Made by a program: the position numbers and the translations under genes. A stretch of 12,097 nucleotides of DNA. Origin: JBDRGC01 sp043818215. GTDB lineage: Bacteria > Chloroflexota > Anaerolineae > Anaerolineales > UBA11858. Position 1 is the first letter of the stretch. Each line of letters opens with the position of its first letter. The DNA is taken from positions 1 through 12,097 of the forward strand of contig JBDRGC010000297.1 of NCBI GenBank assembly GCA_043818215.1, written 5' to 3'. The notes below the pieces were generated by a model that saw nothing but the letters and a program-made list of their open reading frames with translations, was not told the origin of the DNA and did not search any database. Positions 1 through 5,716 of this stretch are shown here, in pieces.

Positions 1-369
1 GTAGGTTGGTAGGTTGGTAGGTTGGTAGGTTGGTAGATTGGTAGATTGGTAGATTGGTAGATTGGTAGGTTGGTAGGTTGGTAGGTTGGTAGGTTGGTAG
101 GTTGGTAGATTGGTAGGTTGGTAGGTTGGTAGATTGGTAGATTGGTAGATTGGTAGGTTGGTAGGTTGGTAGATTGGTAGGTTGGTAGGTTGGTAGGTTG
201 GTAGGTTGGTAGGTTGGTAGGTTGGTAGGTTGGTAGATTGGTAGATTGGTAGGTTGGTAGGTTGGTAGGTTGGTAGATTGGTAGGTTGGTAGATTGGTAG
301 ATTGGTAGATTGGTAGGTTGGTAGATTGGTAGGTTGGTAGGTTGGTAGATTGGTAGGTTGGTAGGTTGG
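1..369 (+). repeat. 8-bp tandem array, GTAGGTTG/GTAGATTG, about 46 units
   Basis: An uninterrupted run of octamers GTAGGTTG and GTAGATTG, differing mainly at one G/A position, begins at base 1 and so may extend past the window edge. There is no spacer structure, so it is not a CRISPR. No gene lies here. The G-rich strand is the plus strand, opposite to the array at 375-482 that follows the NAD kinase gene. The paired GG tracts with short T/TA spacers could form two-quartet G-quadruplexes. The unit is not a multiple of three, and no plausible protein runs through it. Confidence 0.97.
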
Positions 370-374
370 TTATT

Positions 375-482
375 ACCAGTTTCCCAGTTTACCAATCTAC
401 CAATTTACCAGTTTACCAATTTACCAGTTTACCAATTTACCAATTTACCAATTTACCAATTTACCAATTTACCAGTTTACCA
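375..482 (-). repeat. 8-bp tandem array, TGGTAAAT/TGGTAAAC, inverted relative to the array at 1-369
   Basis: Read on the minus strand, about 13 octamers of the type TGGTAAAT or TGGTAAAC start inside the last codon of the NAD kinase gene. The first unit supplies the terminal Trp codon and the TAA stop. About ten bases separate it from the opposite-facing array at 1-369. Six of eight bases of each unit (TTGGTA against TACCAA) can pair with the neighbouring array, so a transcript leaving the kinase gene could form a very long imperfect hairpin. Confidence 0.93.
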
Positions 483-1334
483 TTCAATAGATGGATTTCG
501 ATTCATGTGGGGGGTGAGATTGCGATAGAAATATCCGGGGTCTTGAATGCGCACAAATTGAACTGTGTGATCGCTGGCCCGCACGTGTACGCAGTCGCCG
601 TCGGCCAGCTCGATGGGGAAATGACCGTCTGCGCTGATGACGGCCTGATGTTCGGTATGGACTGTGATATTGACCGCTGAACCTTCAGCCAGGACGATAG
701 CCCGATCAATGGAGAGATGAGGGGCCACCGGAACCAGGAGGATATTGCGCAGTTCCGGGGGGAGGATCGGCCCTCCGACTGCCAGAGCGTAGGCGGTGGA
801 ACCGGTGGGGGTGGCGACGATCAAACCATCGGCCACGTAAGTTGTCAGGTAGCGGCCATCCACAGCCGCATCAAGGTGGACAGGCCGCACAATCTGCCCC
901 CGGCTGACCACCACTTCGTTCAACACCTCCCAGCTTCCTATCATCTTCCCGGCACGCCACTGTTCCGCCCGCAGCATCATCCGCCCTTCGAGCCAAAACT
1001 CGCCATCCAACAATTTGGGGAGCGCACCCTCCCACTGCTCGCGCCTGATTTCCATCAGAAACCCGAACTTGCCCAGGTTGATGCCCAGGACGGGGACGTT
1101 GTAGGGCGCGCACAGAAGCCCGGCGTGCAGCATAGTACCGTCACCGCCCAGCGCGATCAGCAGATTGGTTTCTGTGTTCTTGATACGCGCACACAAGGCA
1201 TCATCATAGAGCAGCCCGTAGTATACCGAGATACCGCGCTCTTCGAGAAAAGATGCGATTTTGACCGCCTCGTTGTATGCTTCGGAAATCTGTGGATGAG
1301 CCGCGATAACGACGTTTTTGAATCTCTGGGTCAC
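477..1334 (-). CDS. nadK: NAD kinase (ATP-NAD kinase)
   Basis: Cytoplasmic enzyme that phosphorylates NAD to NADP. The 285-residue product has the family's usual length. Visible motifs are GGDGT at 63-67 (nucleotide binding and catalysis), the NE pair at 139-140, and the glycine-rich GLIVATPTGSTAY at 170-182. The C-terminal half shows the expected beta-rich NAD-binding region, with an SADGH segment. The start is GTG, directly abutting the TAA stop of the upstream Cas4-like gene (TAAGTG). An AGAGG ribosome-binding site lies 6 bases before it, so translation is probably coupled. The last codon (Trp) and stop fall inside the first unit of the octamer array at 375-482, so the extreme C terminus has been shaped by the repeat. 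Identification is firm from motifs. The pairing with a nuclease gene is probably positional rather than functional. Confidence 0.95.
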   Translation of the reverse strand: MTQRFKNVVIAAHPQISEAYNEAVKIASFLEERGISVYYGLLYDDALCARIKNTETNLLIALGGDGTMLHAGLLCAPYNVPVLGINLGKFGFLMEIRREQWEGALPKLLDGEFWLEGRMMLRAEQWRAGKMIGSWEVLNEVVVSRGQIVRPVHLDAAVDGRYLTTYVADGLIVATPTGSTAYALAVGGPILPPELRNILLVPVAPHLSIDRAIVLAEGSAVNITVHTEHQAVISADGHFPIELADGDCVHVRASDHTVQFVRIQDPGYFYRNLTPHMNRNPSIEW

Positions 1335-1865
1335 TTAAAGCCTCTGGTCGCAGGTGGAGCGGAAACCGCAGTGGGCGCACCGCTGTGGAGCGTTGTGGGA
1401 GCGAGCTACATCTTTGCGATGATACTTCGAACGCATATCGATCAGCAAGTCAAGCAGGGCCGATTCGAGGTCGGGCGTGTACTCAATGCGGTAGGTGTGG
1501 TTGGGGTAATGCAAAATCCCATGGGTTGGCCGCTTTCTGAATTCGTGTTCCACCAACCGGCAGTAGGCAGCCAACTGAAAAATGTGTGAATCGTAGGGAG
1601 CCTGAGAGACGCGTGTCGATTTGACTTCCACCGGGATGACCATCTCTCCCTGCCTGACGATGAAATCTGGCTTGCCGGCCAGGTCTACGCTGGGGTCGTA
1701 CAACGGCTTTTCCACAGGCCCCCAATTGCGCGTATCGGTGTAAATAATCTGCCCGCCCGGCAAACCAGTTGCCTTGCGTTGGCGCGCAGCCTGCAATAGC
1801 ATAAATACAGCCAGGATGAAAAAGAAGATTGCTAGGTAGAGCATGGGAGGAATAACCAAATTCAA
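1335..1865 (-). CDS. Cas4/RecB-like PD-(D/E)XK nuclease, catalytic half with N-terminal membrane anchor
   Basis: A 176-residue protein with a hydrophobic helix at about 8-26, followed by basic residues (RQRK), so the rest should be cytoplasmic. The nuclease core shows D67, the E80-V-K82 triad element, H94 and a QxxxY motif (Q97, Y101). Near the C terminus C163, C166 and C172 match three of the four cysteines that hold the 4Fe-4S cluster in Cas4/AddB-type nucleases. The fourth cysteine and the N-terminal GxxxH motif are absent here but present in the small protein encoded at 1966-2202. The only start in the open frame upstream is TTG at 1865, whose first base is the edge of a dispersed repeat. 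ATG at 1844 (residue 8) is an alternative, and neither has a clear ribosome-binding site. It abuts nadK. The function, probably single-strand DNA cleavage, is inferred from the family. No cas1, cas2 or CRISPR array is in the window. Confidence 0.75.
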   Translation of the reverse strand: MNLVIPPMLYLAIFFFILAVFMLLQAARQRKATGLPGGQIIYTDTRNWGPVEKPLYDPSVDLAGKPDFIVRQGEMVIPVEVKSTRVSQAPYDSHIFQLAAYCRLVEHEFRKRPTHGILHYPNHTYRIEYTPDLESALLDLLIDMRSKYHRKDVARSHNAPQRCAHCGFRSTCDQRL

Positions 1866-1937
1866 TGGGACGCGGATTTACGCGGATAAACGCGGATTCC
1901 TTTTTTATATATCCGCGTTCTTCAGCCCTCTCCGCGG
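1865..1937 (+). repeat. ACGCGGAT-type dispersed hairpin element
   Basis: Three ACGCGGAT cores stand at exactly 10-bp spacing, then a T-rich stretch, then inverted cores (ATCCGCGT, CCGCGG). The outer edge ATGGGACGCGGAT is shared exactly with the copy at 7573-7633 (there on the minus strand), which defines an element boundary. It lies between the two halves of the split Cas4-like nuclease, and its edge touches the start codon of the catalytic half. The rest of the 1938-1965 gap shows nothing recognisable. Confidence 0.75.
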
Positions 1938-1965
1938 TTAAAGATTTGCACGCATGGGGCAGCCT

Positions 1966-2202
1966 CTAAAGAATCTGATTTGTAAAATAAACCGCCAAAA
2001 GGATGATCGCAATCAACAGCAAGGCGTAGGCCAGAGCGCGCAGCAAACCGCTGACCAGCACGGCCCGTCCGTGGCGTTGATGGAGTTCGCTCCCGCTGGC
2101 GAGTTCGGCGATATTGTCAGATTGGATTCCCTGTCGCTGATACCACCAGGCGCGCTCACAGAATAAGTAAGTGCTGATGTCAGAAGCGCGTATCTTTTGC
2201 AT
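1966..2202 (-). CDS. Cas4-like N-terminal half (first Fe-S cysteine and GxxxH) with C-terminal membrane helix
   Basis: A 78-residue protein. The start resembles the N terminus of Cas4/Dna2-type nucleases: an ASDISTYLFCERAWWY segment with C15 at the position of the first Fe-S cysteine, then GSELH (G37, H41), which fits the GxxxH motif of the AddB/Cas4 group. A hydrophobic helix follows at about 50-74, preceded by HQRHGR, so the N terminus should face the cytoplasm. There is no nuclease core. That core is on the next gene (1335-1865), which begins with a membrane helix of opposite topology. Together the two would make one complete fold around a transmembrane hairpin. ATG at 2202 is the only start in this frame before an upstream stop, and it has no clear ribosome-binding site. 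It ends in TAG and is followed by a dispersed repeat. Confidence 0.65.
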   Translation of the reverse strand: MQKIRASDISTYLFCERAWWYQRQGIQSDNIAELASGSELHQRHGRAVLVSGLLRALAYALLLIAIILLAVYFTNQIL

Positions 2203-2214
2203 GGGGGCACCGAA

Positions 2215-2244
2215 CGGCCGTCGACGGATGACCGCCGACGGCCG
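2215..2244 (+). repeat. GC-rich palindrome with heptamer units
   Basis: CGGCCGTC and GACGGCCG flank a 14-base centre, forming a strong hairpin 13 bases before the start of the Cas4-like N-half gene. The right part reads as three heptamers (ACGGATG, ACCGCCG, ACGGCCG) of the same type as the array at 4355-4382. It could act on transcription or translation of the downstream gene, but that is inference. Confidence 0.65.
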
Positions 2245-2299
2245 CGAAATCCGGTTTCAATCATCTGCTGTCAGACAATATTCGACTTTGCGAAACCAT

Positions 2300-2355
2300 C
2301 ACCAATCTCCAACCTCCAATCTCCATTCTCCAATCTCTAATCTCCATTCTCCAAT
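2300..2355 (-). repeat. 7-bp tandem array, ATTGGAG type, eight units
   Basis: Read on the minus strand, eight consecutive heptamers (ATTGGAG, AATGGAG, ATTAGAG, GTTGGAG, ATTGGTG) start inside the translin coding region and run into the gap. The array supplies the last codons and the TAG stop of translin. Between it and the palindrome at 2215 lies a possible GGTTTC/GAAACC long-loop stem (about 2252-2296). Confidence 0.9.
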
Positions 2356-2978
2356 AACTGACTCTCGAAAGCCCGCAACTGCTTTTCCAGCCGTTCCTGA
2401 CGCAGGCTGAGCGTCAGGTCGCCGCGGGTGCGCTCCGTCACGCCCCGGACGATATCGGTGAGACGGCGCAACCCACCGGTGATAGCGTCAGGATAATCCA
2501 TAGTGACCAAGACAGCATAAATATCATCCATATAGCCAAGCAAACGCTCGGACTCCTCAGTATGACCGTATCGAAGAATATCCAAACATTTACGGCGCAA
2601 TTCACCGGCAGCCTCTGCCAGACCTTTCAAGTAAGTATTATGCTCCAGAGCTAATTCGTCTGGGCTAGGGAGTGGCTCATCGTTGACTAGCGTATAAGTG
2701 ATATTGGCTTCGGCAAATTCTTTGAGCGCATCTTGCGTATAGCCTGCAAAATAAATGTCGGGGTACTTAGTATGATTCTGGCTCAACGCTTCGACCAATT
2801 TGCGGGCGTCTGCCAGATGCTCTCGAGCCAGACCGCGCTCATCCCTGTGGACGGCGCGGATGGCGTTGGCACAGTGCCGGGTCAGCATACGGGCTTGCTT
2901 CAAAGCCTGATCGCGCACTATGGTGCGCGTCTCGAACGATTGGTGAATTTGCTCGATGATGGTGTCAAGTTTGTCCAT
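2337..2978 (-). CDS. Translin family protein
   Basis: An all-helical protein of 213 residues, close to the length of archaeal and eukaryotic translins. Characteristic segments are ALKQARMLTRHCANAIRAVH (25-44), LKEFAEA (85-91), a YLKGLAEAAGELRRKCLDIL run beginning at 116, and TERTRGDLTLSLRQE (181-195). E87 and E90 sit where the TRAX catalytic glutamates of the QExxEA motif would be, so RNase activity is possible. D151/D152 are candidate further ligands. Family members bind single-stranded RNA or DNA as octameric shells. The ATG start has a weak GGAA element 8 bases upstream. The final residues LLENGD and the TAG stop are encoded by a heptamer array, so the C terminus has been altered by the repeat. 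The next gene downstream is the small Cas4-like half. The family call is strong; the cellular role in bacteria is unknown. Confidence 0.85.
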   Translation of the reverse strand: MDKLDTIIEQIHQSFETRTIVRDQALKQARMLTRHCANAIRAVHRDERGLAREHLADARKLVEALSQNHTKYPDIYFAGYTQDALKEFAEANITYTLVNDEPLPSPDELALEHNTYLKGLAEAAGELRRKCLDILRYGHTEESERLLGYMDDIYAVLVTMDYPDAITGGLRRLTDIVRGVTERTRGDLTLSLRQERLEKQLRAFESQLLENGD

Positions 2979-3012
2979 AATATTTATTCCAAGTGTTCAG
3001 TCCGTTGATGAT

Positions 3013-3120
3013 AGAACGCGGATGACACGGATTAAGCGGATTAACGCGGATTTATTTTTAAGCATCCGCGGTGATTCGCTTAATCCGCATCAGGCTGTAC
3101 CGGCACGGTATCCACGTTCT
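3013..3120 (+). repeat. ACGCGGAT-type element with 11-bp terminal inverted repeat
   Basis: The ends AGAACGCGGAT and ATCCACGTTCT match as an inverted repeat in 10 of 11 positions. Inside are further inverted pairs (TTAAGCGGATTAACGCGGAT against ATCCGCGG...AATCCGC) around a T-rich loop. It has the same cores as the elements at 1865-1937 and 7573-7633 but a different outer edge. It lies between translin and the DUF3467 gene, with no coding content. Confidence 0.7.
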
Positions 3121-3124
3121 ATTT

Positions 3125-3217
3125 ACGCCCCCCTCAGTCCCCCCAAATTTGGAGGGAAGACTCCCCCAGAATTGGGGGCCGGGGGGCGCAGGGGTCTGAA
3201 CGATTGCTTTTTAAGAG
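3125..3217. repeat. 93-bp C/G-rich three-stem element, copy 1
   Basis: An outer stem (CGCCCCCC 3126-3133 with GGGGGGCG 3181-3188) encloses two inner hairpins: CCCCCC/GGAGGG around AAATTT (3139-3156) and CCCCC/GGGGG (3163-3178). This gives a three-way junction. It is followed by a conserved tail ending TTTTTAAGAG. It is repeated 9 bp away at about 84 percent identity by eye. There is no protein; short frames through it are repeat translations. Confidence 0.8.
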
Positions 3218-3226
3218 TCTCCATTC

Positions 3227-3318
3227 ACGCCCCCCTCAATCCCCCCAACTTTGGGGGGAAGTCTACCCAACTTTGGGGGTCGGGGGGCGCAGGGGTCTGA
3301 ACGATTACTTTTTAAGAG
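3227..3318. repeat. 92-bp C/G-rich three-stem element, copy 2
   Basis: Direct repeat of 3125-3217. The outer stem is CGCCCCCC 3228-3235 with GGGGGGCG 3282-3289. Inner hairpins are CCCCCCAA/TTGGGGGG (3241-3258) and ACCC/GGGT (3265-3280). Most differences from copy 1 keep the pairing. The copy ends 7 bp before the stop codon of the DUF3467 gene. Confidence 0.8.
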
Positions 3319-3324
3319 CAGCCT

Positions 3325-3639
3325 CTATTTCTTTGGAGAGCGGAATAGATGCTCGGCAAGTGATGTGCCGCCCGGAATTTTTATCTCGCCGAAATTTGCT
3401 TCGAATTTCGACAAGTTCTCCCCTAGAGCGCTGTAAAACAACTTGGCGCTCAGGGGACTCATCAAAATCCTGGCTCTGATATCGGTCGAAGGCATTCCGG
3501 GGAGCATCTGGGCGAAGTCGATAACCATCTCCGATGGCGAATGGGTGATGCGCACCAGATTGACGTATATTGCTTCCAGGTCTGGCGGAATCTCTAGAGG
3601 AGGAAGTGTGTGCGTTGGTTTTGGTTGGGGATCAGCCAT
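3325..3639 (-). CDS. DUF3467 family protein
   Basis: A 104-residue protein with the family's signature layout: YVNLVRITHSPSEMVIDFAQMLPG (about 25-48), then RARILMSPLSAKLFYSALGENLSKFEANFGEI (about 55-86), after a Pro-rich start. DUF3467 proteins are small, soluble and of unknown function; no catalytic residues are evident. ATG at 3639 has a good AGGAG site 8 bases upstream. The ssb terminator ends only a few bases before that site, so transcription of this gene must come from read-through, from regulated termination, or from a promoter inside the terminator region. The gene ends just before a tandem C/G-rich repeat. Confidence 0.75.
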   Translation of the reverse strand: MADPQPKPTHTLPPLEIPPDLEAIYVNLVRITHSPSEMVIDFAQMLPGMPSTDIRARILMSPLSAKLFYSALGENLSKFEANFGEIKIPGGTSLAEHLFRSPKK

Positions 3640-3658
3640 AATGAGTACTCCTGTTCTT

Positions 3659-3698
3659 AAAAAAAGGGCACCCGCTTTTAGCGAATGCCCTTTTCGTT
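3659..3698 (-). terminator. Rho-independent terminator after ssb
   Basis: On the minus strand GGGCATTCGC and GCGGGTGCCC form a 10-bp stem (two G-T pairs) around the loop TAAAA, followed by seven T. It starts about 15 bases after the ssb stop. It is also only 7 bases before the AGGAG of the DUF3467 gene, so it could act as an attenuator for that gene. The plus strand has a weaker TTTT after the stem, so some bidirectional action is possible. Confidence 0.9.
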
Positions 3699-3710
3699 TA
3701 GCTTCAGTGG

Positions 3711-4127
3711 TTAGAAGGGGATATTATCTTCTGCTGGCTGATCCGTGGGACCATCAGCGGATTGATAGCCATCATCTTCCTGCTTGGTGGAGAGGAAACG
3801 TACCATGACCGCAGATATCTCGAATGAAGTACCTGGTGTGCCATCCTGACGCGTCCATATCTTCGGCCCGCCCGTGGCTGGATCAGCGGTGAGGCGTCCT
3901 TCTATAAGCACCTTGCTGCCGCGGCGCAGATATTGGTTACAGGTTTCGGCCTGGCGTCCCCAGGCTGAAACGCGGAACCAGATGGTTTCCTTCACCTGCT
4001 GCCCATCGGAAGCAGTGTACTGGCGATTGGTGGCCACTGAAAAATTGGTCACCGCCTGACCTGAGGGCGTGTACCTCATTTCAGGGTCGCGGCCTAAATT
4101 ACCAATAATGATGATTTTCTGATACAT
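3711..4127 (-). CDS. ssb: Single-stranded DNA-binding protein
   Basis: Protects single-stranded DNA in replication, recombination and repair, and recruits partners through its acidic tail. The product is 138 residues from ATG at 4127. I prefer this start to an in-frame ATG at 4178 because it has an ideal AAGGAG site 8 bases upstream and begins with the canonical MYQKIIIIGNLGRDPEMRYTPSG. The OB fold spans about 1-108 (TNFSVATNR, WFRVSAWGRQAE, YLRRGSKVLIEGRL). A short Gln/Asp/Gly linker leads to the tail EDNIPF, a normal variant of the DDDIPF partner-binding tip. A candidate promoter and a leader hairpin lie upstream, and a strong terminator follows. It appears to be its own transcription unit. 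Confidence 0.96.
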   Translation of the reverse strand: MYQKIIIIGNLGRDPEMRYTPSGQAVTNFSVATNRQYTASDGQQVKETIWFRVSAWGRQAETCNQYLRRGSKVLIEGRLTADPATGGPKIWTRQDGTPGTSFEISAVMVRFLSTKQEDDGYQSADGPTDQPAEDNIPF

Positions 4128-4179
4128 GGGAAAATCTCCTTTTCGTTCAGTGAGCGGCCTGTCTATTATTCCGAGCATC

Positions 4180-4196
4180 CGCTGCCCGGTGCAGCG
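4180..4196 (-). other. Leader hairpin upstream of ssb
   Basis: CGCTGC and GCAGCG pair around a five-base loop in the presumed 5' untranslated region of ssb, about 50 bases before the start codon. It may only be a leader structure. No U-run follows, so it is not a terminator. Confidence 0.35.
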
Positions 4197-4231
4197 CTAT
4201 CATTTTCACTCACCGTATCGAATTCAGAACA

Positions 4232-4260
4232 ATTGTACTCCAAATGGCGCAAGACGTAAA
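4232..4260 (-). promoter_or_regulatory. Candidate sigma-70 type promoter of ssb
   Basis: On the minus strand TTTACG (4255-4260) and TACAAT (4232-4237) are 17 bp apart, matching the consensus in 4 and 5 of 6 positions. Transcription would start near 4225, leaving a leader of about 98 bases. Judged by eye only. Confidence 0.4.
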
Positions 4261-4354
4261 ACATAAAATGCCAGCAATCCAATTATTAGTTGTGTAGTTT
4301 GACAATGGCAGGTTTCACATAATTGGCAGTACCGTAAAACTAACACGGGAAATG

Positions 4355-4399
4355 ACCGCCGACCACCGACTACCGACCGCCGCGTCCCCTGCGGGGACG
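4355..4399 (+). repeat. 7-bp array (ACCGCCG type, four units) joined to a 7-bp-stem hairpin
   Basis: ACCGCCG, ACCACCG, ACTACCG and ACCGCCG run from 4355 to 4382. They abut a perfect hairpin, CGTCCCC/GGGGACG with loop TGC (4383-4399). The units are partly complementary to the array at 4451-4497 on the transcribed strand, so the whole 4355-4497 stretch could fold back. Between the two (about 4400-4450) and from 4261 to 4350 I see no gene. Confidence 0.75.
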
Positions 4400-4450
4400 T
4401 AACGATAGAGGTACGCCCAGCGATGCGAAACAGCCTCCAATGCTCGATTT

Positions 4451-4497
4451 CGGCGATCTGCGGTCTGCGGTCTGCGGTCTGCCGTCTGCGGTTTGCC
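4451..4497 (-). repeat. 7-bp tandem array, GCAGACC type, about six units
   Basis: Read on the minus strand, it begins two bases after the TGA of the PD-(D/E)XK gene: ACCGCAG, ACGGCAG, then three ACCGCAG and ATCGCCG-like units. The period is seven, as in the other gaps, but the unit sequence is different. Confidence 0.88.
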
Positions 4498-4498
4498 A

Positions 4499-5491
4499 TC
4501 ACGCTCCACGCTTAGCCCACTTCTTGGCCTGCGTAAAAAGATCACTTAGCGGGTGCAATTCGGCAATCGGCAGGGATCGATTTTCGGTGCGAGTGCTGGA
4601 ATACTGAAAGACGCGGCTTCCGGCCGGGAGACGATTGCCGCGTTGACGGAATTCGCCGCGGGTCATGTACCCCGTGAAGATGATTTGCATCCCATAAATC
4701 CAGATATTTCCCCATTGGATAGGCTCCACAAGATGCGTCTCCCCCACGGAGGGGCTGTGTACCCCCACAATCCCGTCCGGGGGATTCGAGGTATGTAGAT
4801 ACCCCAAGGCGTAGAAATCACTTTCCGCCGCCGCACGTTTCCGCGGCTCGAGAACGATTTCCTCAGCCATGAAAGCCCGGCTCTCGTTTTGGCCTCCCAA
4901 TTCCAGGGTGACAGCATGGGAAGTATCACATTTCAGTGCCAGCGTGCCGAGGGGAATCCATCGAGAGGGGTGTGCCCACTCTTTGGGCAGGGGGTGGATC
5001 AGATAAATGGGCTGGTCTGCTTTCAAAGCCCGGTCGAGGGAGCGCTGATTGGGGGTAGTCAGGGCGGTGATAAAAGCGAAAATGTATAAGTCTTCATCGT
5101 TGAGATGATCGGATACAATTTGGTCGCTGGGAACCAGGGCGTCAGCTCCGAGCAGTGCTTGCGGCTCCCGGCTGACATGGCGGATGAGACTCCGGCGAGT
5201 GAGCATGAAACTCTTGATATCGCAGCGCCGCCCGCCAATGGCGATATCGTAGCGGTCAGGGTCGGTGAAAGGCGTTGAGCCTAAATTGTCGTGAGGAACT
5301 TTCTCTTCAGCCAGGCGGCGGCGAAAAGCCAGTTCCACTGCCACACCAACCACGATGCGGCGCAAGCGGTTGAAGTGCGAACCCCCCATGCGGTCATAAG
5401 TATAGGGCAGCGAACGGCAGGCATAAGCGATCCCGGCCTGAGTCAAATCTGAGGTGTAAGGGATGGTTATGAAGTCGGTGGCGGTGATCAT
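4499..5491 (-). CDS. PD-(D/E)XK-like protein, candidate restriction endonuclease
   Basis: 330 residues; I do not recognise the exact family. Near the N terminus, E53 (in VELAFRRRL), D82 (RYDIAIGG) and D91-I-K93 (RRCDIKSF) form a pattern typical of restriction-endonuclease-like folds, with Asp replacing the usual Glu of (D/E)XK. The remainder (about 120-330) is mixed alpha/beta without a motif I can name; WIPLGTL and WIYGMQIIFTGYMTRGEF stand out. No signal peptide or membrane helix is present. It follows a DNA methyltransferase gene on the same strand, separated only by a repeat-filled gap, which suggests a restriction-modification pair. ATG at 5491 lacks a ribosome-binding site. The stop is followed within two bases by a heptamer array. 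The nuclease call rests on one motif cluster and the neighbour, so it is tentative. Confidence 0.55.
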   Translation of the reverse strand: MITATDFITIPYTSDLTQAGIAYACRSLPYTYDRMGGSHFNRLRRIVVGVAVELAFRRRLAEEKVPHDNLGSTPFTDPDRYDIAIGGRRCDIKSFMLTRRSLIRHVSREPQALLGADALVPSDQIVSDHLNDEDLYIFAFITALTTPNQRSLDRALKADQPIYLIHPLPKEWAHPSRWIPLGTLALKCDTSHAVTLELGGQNESRAFMAEEIVLEPRKRAAAESDFYALGYLHTSNPPDGIVGVHSPSVGETHLVEPIQWGNIWIYGMQIIFTGYMTRGEFRQRGNRLPAGSRVFQYSSTRTENRSLPIAELHPLSDLFTQAKKWAKRGA

Positions 5492-5504
5492 CGGTCGTTA
5501 CTTG

Positions 5505-5712
5505 GGGATTAGAGAATGGAGATTAGAGATTGGAGATTAGAGATTAGAGATTGGAGATTAGAGATTAGAGATTGGAGATTGGAGATTGGAGATTGGAGAT
5601 TGGAGATTGGAGATTGGAGATTAGAGATTGGAGATTGGAGATTGGAGATTAGAGATTGGAGATTGGAGATTAGAGATTGGAGATTGGAGATTAGGGACTA
5701 GGGATCAGGGAT
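5505..5712 (+). repeat. 7-bp tandem array, TTGGAGA/TTAGAGA, about 28 units
   Basis: A long pure heptamer array on the plus strand, alternating mainly TTGGAGA and TTAGAGA, and grading into AGGGACT and GGGATCA units near 5700. It fills the gap between the methyltransferase and the PD-(D/E)XK gene. The frame through it (period seven residues) is a repeat translation, not a gene. It lies immediately upstream of the PD-(D/E)XK start codon. Confidence 0.95.
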
Positions 5713-5716
5713 AGGG

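Noticed and set aside
1..482. CRISPR-like array
   Set aside because: Units are 8 bp with no spacers; it is a simple tandem repeat. The Cas4-like genes nearby have no cas1 or cas2 and no array.
366..680. Plus-strand protein of 104 residues beginning inside the octamer array
   Set aside because: The first 40 residues are a period-8 repeat translation and the rest is antisense to the end of nadK.
717..1589. Plus-strand frame of 290 residues
   Set aside because: It lies opposite nadK and the Cas4-like gene, both with clear motifs, and its composition is that of an antisense frame.
1866..1968. Simple frameshift joining the two Cas4-like halves
   Set aside because: The first half ends in TAG after a full membrane helix and a repeat of about 70 bp follows; no single-base change restores one frame.
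2956..3479. Overlapping plus-strand frames with PPKFGG-like repeats
   Set aside because: They are translations of the tandem C/G-rich hairpin elements, extended into antisense of DUF3467.
4128..4178. Seventeen extra residues at the N terminus of ssb
   Set aside because: The SSB family begins at MYQK, and the AAGGAG site fits the start at 4127, not 4178.
4224..4545. Two overlapping minus-strand frames between ssb and the PD-(D/E)XK gene
   Set aside because: They run through heptamer arrays and a hairpin; no domain, no ribosome-binding site, and both overlap the end of the upstream gene.
5516..5701. Plus-strand protein with period-7 RDWRLEI repeats
   Set aside because: Pure translation of the 7-bp array; no signal for a start and no non-repeat sequence.
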